From: Leisingera daeponensis
Lineage (GTDB): Bacteria; Pseudomonadota; Alphaproteobacteria; Rhodobacterales; Rhodobacteraceae
Assembly (NCBI RefSeq): GCF_019801465.1
Contig: NZ_JAHVJA010000008.1
Span: forward strand, 1 to 64,000
DNA length: 64,000 nt
Direction: 5' to 3'
Every line of letters starts with the position of its first letter. Position 1 is the stretch's first letter. Positions 61,480 to 64,000 of the stretch are shown here, piece by piece. The translations under genes and the position numbers were made by a program. The notes beneath the pieces are model-generated. The model had not been told where the DNA came from. It searched no databases and saw nothing but the letters and a program-made list of their open reading frames with translations.

Positions 61480-62579
61480 GACGCTCTCCCCAGCGAGGCC
61501 TGCCAGGTCAGCCGCTGGGCCATTTCAGCGCGGCCGGGCGCCTGCATCTTGGCCAGCACCCGCTTGGCATAGGTGTTGAAGGTCTGCACCTTGAGGCCGG
61601 CGATATGCGCCGCCTCGCGGTTGGAGAGCCCCAGCTGAATCAGCGCCGCCACCCGCGCCTCGGCCGGCGACAGCCCCATCTTCTGGGCCAGCATCTCGAT
61701 GCGGCGGCGGTCCGGCTGGCGCGGCAGGATCGCCACCACCAGCGGCTGGCCGGAGCCGGCGCAGCGGTAGCGGGTCAGCGACACCGGCAGCCGCATGCCG
61801 CTCTTGCGGTCCTCCAGGAACAGGATCAGCTCGCGCGGCGGCTGGCCGGCGCCGGCCGCGCCGCCGCGGCGGTTGCGGGCGCATTCGGCCACCGCCGCGT
61901 AGAAGCCCGCGGTCTCGCCCGGGCGGGCGCAGCTGAGGCGGCCGGAGTGGTCGCTGAGCAGGTCGCCGCCGTCGAGCATGTCGCGGCCCGATTCATTGCA
62001 ATGCAGCAGCGCGCCCTCGGCATTGAGCACCAGCACCGCCGAGTCGGTCTTCTTGGAGACCGTCCACAGCAGCGCGCTGGTCACCGCCGCCTGGGTTTCG
62101 CCCGCCAGCTCGCGCAGGGAATCCTCGCGCAGCACCGGCCAGATCGCCTGCAGGATGTCGCCGCAATGGGCATCATGCGGGCCGCCTTCCAGCTTCAGCG
62201 CGATCAGGTCCTCGCTGCCGTCCTCGAAGCTGCAGGAAAACAGCGCCCAGCCGCAATCCGCCGCCAGCTCCGCGGCCAGTTCCGCCAGCCGCGGCTGCTC
62301 TGCGGCGGCCAGCTGCGCAGCCAGCATCCGGGCCGCCGCGCCGCCGGACCGGCGGCTGCGGAAGGCGGTGGCGCTGCCGGGCTGCAGCTGGCGCCGCAGC
62401 ACCGCCGCCGCGGCGCTGGAACAGGCGCCGCCGAGGCGGGGATCGCTGGTCAGCACCGGGGCGCGCCGGTGCCCGGGCTGAACCAGTGCCAGGTGTGTCA
62501 GGGATGAGATTTGCCTCTGGAGAGACCGCGTGAAAAACAACCTGCCCGTTTGCGAAACGGACGCACTCAACATAACCAT
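61476..62579 (-). CDS. LuxR-type transcriptional regulator with PAS-like sensor
   Basis: This 367-residue protein ends in a LuxR/GerE helix-turn-helix (LSPAEARVAALIQLGLSNRE, then GLKVQTFNTYAKRVLAKM). A PAS-like domain with VLNAEGALLHCNESGRDML lies around the middle, after an N-terminal Ala-rich helical region. Of three clustered ATGs (62594, 62579, 62573), I choose 62579 because GGGGGGC lies 5-11 nt upstream; the open frame continues 5' to 62966 through sequence that is not gene-like. Organised like LuxR regulators of secreted RTX loci; ligand unknown. Confidence 0.75.
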   Translation of the reverse strand: MVMLSASVSQTGRLFFTRSLQRQISSLTHLALVQPGHRRAPVLTSDPRLGGACSSAAAAVLRRQLQPGSATAFRSRRSGGAAARMLAAQLAAAEQPRLAELAAELAADCGWALFSCSFEDGSEDLIALKLEGGPHDAHCGDILQAIWPVLREDSLRELAGETQAAVTSALLWTVSKKTDSAVLVLNAEGALLHCNESGRDMLDGGDLLSDHSGRLSCARPGETAGFYAAVAECARNRRGGAAGAGQPPRELILFLEDRKSGMRLPVSLTRYRCAGSGQPLVVAILPRQPDRRRIEMLAQKMGLSPAEARVAALIQLGLSNREAAHIAGLKVQTFNTYAKRVLAKMQAPGRAEMAQRLTWQASLGRAS

Positions 62580-63269
62580 GTTGCCCCCCGGCATGACATA
62601 ATGAATGTCTTGAGGGTAGCACGCTGGCGGCAGGGTCAAACCGGGCAGAGGGGGTACGCCAAAGGCCTGGCGGCCGGGGATCCGGGGGCAGGCCTTGGGG
62701 TCAAAATACCACCATGGGGGTAGCGCCACGCGGCGGGAACGGCGAATCGCTGAAACCCTGGGTTGTTTTGATGATTGATTCAGATTTCTTAAAATTGCAG
62801 AAACCCAAATGGAAACACTGCGTTTCCGCTTTGGGAACAATGCCAAGGGAGTAGGGCAGCCCGGGCAGATCGCGTGGGAAAACAGCCGGATAAGGCGGAA
62901 CCGCGGGCCGCGCCTGCGGCGGCCCTGCCAAAAAGCACTGCTCCGGGAGGGGAAGTTTCTTAACAATAAAGGATAGATTCGCTACGGTTTATCCACAGCA
63001 ATGCGCATCAGAAGTGTTTGAACGCTGGCGTGCGCTGCCTGGCCCGGGACGTTTTTTCCGGGCGTGTTCTGTATTTATCACGATCCGGAAACGGCGGCGC
63101 GGGGGCGCTGCCGGGGCCCAGGCGGCGGCAAGCAGGTGAAGTGTGTTCCGGGGGGCGGCAGCGCATTGCCAATCCGGCGGTCTGCGGGGGCGGGCCGGCG
63201 GCAGCAGCGCGCTCCAGGGGGACGGGCCGGATCCGGGATCCGGCATGTTACGAGTAAAGGAGTTTTTTT
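62580..63269. promoter_or_regulatory. Intergenic region between two divergent LuxR-type genes
   Basis: These 690 bp carry no convincing gene. AT-rich patches at 62760-62840 and 62945-62990 are likely promoters for the leftward and rightward genes. A perfect DnaA box is at 62989-62997. The rightward gene has AAAGGAG just before its ATG. Confidence 0.5.
62989..62997 (+). promoter_or_regulatory. Isolated DnaA box
   Basis: TTATCCACA, the strict consensus, stands alone in an AT-rich stretch (TTAACAATAAAGG lies shortly before). It could make the adjacent promoter sensitive to DnaA, or be chance. Confidence 0.5.
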
Positions 63270-63929
63270 ATGCCTGTTCACGTTGTGGGGGAAAGCAGGC
63301 TTCTCAGGGATATGTTTCTGACCATCTGTGAAGCGAATGACTATGAAACCGGGCGCTGCTGCGGCGCCCTGGCGGAACTGCCGCAGCTGCCGTCCCAGGA
63401 TATGGTCCTGTGCTACAGCCATGGCACTGGCGAGGCGCTGCTGGAGGAGATGCAGGCCTTCCGCGCCCGCAACGGCGCGGTGCCGCTGATCCTGATCACC
63501 GGCGATGACTGCCCGGCCGCCGCCCAGGTGCGGCTCAGCCGCTATGCCGAGGCGGTGATCCCGGAGCGCAAATCGGCCGGCGCGCTGATCGCGGCGCTGC
63601 AGGTGGTGCAGGACGGCTACCGTATCGTGCTGTCGGGCGCGGCAGGCGGCGCGCCGGACGCCCCGGACGGAGCGGAGCCGCAGACGGCAGAAGCGGCGGC
63701 GCCCGCCAGCCCGCCGCCGCGGCACGGGCTGTCGGACCGCGAGCGGCTGATCCTGGCCAAGCTGACCGAAGGCGCCACCAACAAGAGCATCGCCAATGAG
63801 CTGGGGATCTGCGAAGCCACGGTGAAAGTGCATCTGCGCACCTGCTTCCGCAAGATCGGCGCCAAGAACCGCACCCAGGCCGCGCTCTGGGCCTCCGAGC
63901 AGCTGCCGCCGCAGGCGCCCCGCCACTGA
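63270..63929 (+). CDS. NarL/CsgD-like regulator with degenerate receiver
   Basis: This 219-residue protein has an N-terminal domain of receiver length (MPVHVVGESRLLRDMFLTIC ... ALIAALQVVQDGYRIV). The usual phosphoacceptor Asp position reads VLCYSH, so it is not a normal phospho-receiver. A Pro/Ala linker (about 130-150) leads to a LuxR helix-turn-helix (LSDRERLILAKLTEGATNKS, IANELGICEATVKVHLRTCF). The layout recalls CsgD/VpsT-type biofilm regulators. Strong AAAGGAG ribosome site. Divergent from the LuxR-coiled-coil-RTX region; it is the last gene in the window. Confidence 0.85.
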   Translation: MPVHVVGESRLLRDMFLTICEANDYETGRCCGALAELPQLPSQDMVLCYSHGTGEALLEEMQAFRARNGAVPLILITGDDCPAAAQVRLSRYAEAVIPERKSAGALIAALQVVQDGYRIVLSGAAGGAPDAPDGAEPQTAEAAAPASPPPRHGLSDRERLILAKLTEGATNKSIANELGICEATVKVHLRTCFRKIGAKNRTQAALWASEQLPPQAPRH

Positions 63930-63971
63930 CCGCGGCCGCCGGCCGCACGCGCTGCGCCGGACATGCAACAG

Positions 63972-63999
63972 GCGTCCCGGCCCTGCGGCCGGAGGCGCC
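63972..63999 (+). terminator. Possible terminator hairpin at the window edge
   Basis: GGCGTCCCGGCC pairs imperfectly with GGCCGGAGGCGCC around CTGC (43 nt after the CsgD-like stop codon). The window ends here, so a following T-run cannot be checked. Confidence 0.3.
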
Positions 64000-64000
64000 G

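Overview
The window looks like DNA of an alphaproteobacterium of the Rhodobacteraceae (Roseobacter group, Leisingera/Phaeobacter-like). The case rests on high GC, a RepA replicon of the RPA family (the RepA type found on roseobacter extrachromosomal elements), a VPEID-CTERM protein, and a biofilm-type polysaccharide/RTX gene set. The genus is an inference from protein style, not from a search.

Layout. (1) 1-10.2 kb: an accretion zone next to a complete initiator tRNA-Met gene. Copies of the tRNA 3' end recur near 5.11 kb and 10.13 kb, and decayed serine recombinase 3' ends lie at the first and third. They bound two cargo modules of about 5 kb: a LuxR regulator with an SDR dehydrogenase, a sugar-lactone oxidase and an EutH-type permease; and an RsbQ-like hydrolase next to a PAS/HWE histidine kinase, plus a FAD/NAD(P)-binding protein. 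(2) 10.7-14.5 kb: a five-gene ECF cobalt/nickel uptake operon on the minus strand behind a cobalamin riboswitch. (3) 14.7-15.3 kb: transposase debris. (4) 15.3-26 kb: a plus-strand surface-polysaccharide operon with glycosyltransferases, a ColD-like sugar 3-dehydratase, Gmd, an Fcl-type reductase, a pyruvyltransferase, and Wzx- and Wzy-like proteins. (5) 26-34 kb: assembly and export genes (Wza, YjbF, YjbH, a YjbE-like peptide, a Wzc-type tyrosine kinase, an ExoY/WcaJ-type initiating transferase). (6) 34-42.6 kb: surface and secreted accessory proteins (ClpP-like exported protein, VPEID-CTERM protein, PPP phosphatase, RTX protein, DUF2793/peptidase-G2-like protein), UDP-galactopyranose mutase and a sulfotransferase. 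(7) 42.7-50.1 kb: a capsule-type ABC exporter (KpsT, KpsE, KpsM), two glycosyltransferases and UDP-glucose dehydrogenase. (8) 50.1-54.5 kb: a replication/partition module, parB-parA-origin-repA, flanked by inverted copies of a perfect palindrome (probable parS), with a third, longer copy at 48.6 kb. (9) 54.8-64 kb: a type I secretion system with a very large Asp/Gly-rich RTX protein, and two LuxR-type regulators.

Together, sections 4-9 read as a transmissible 'sticking' replicon. It makes GDP- and UDP-activated sugars, assembles a pyruvylated and perhaps 3,6-dideoxy-sugar-containing polymer by a Wzx/Wzy/Wza route, carries part of a second ABC capsule route, and secretes RTX matrix proteins under LuxR-type control. 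Whether the window is an entire plasmid, part of a chromid, or a plasmid fused to chromosomal DNA at a tRNA-fMet gene cannot be decided from the sequence.
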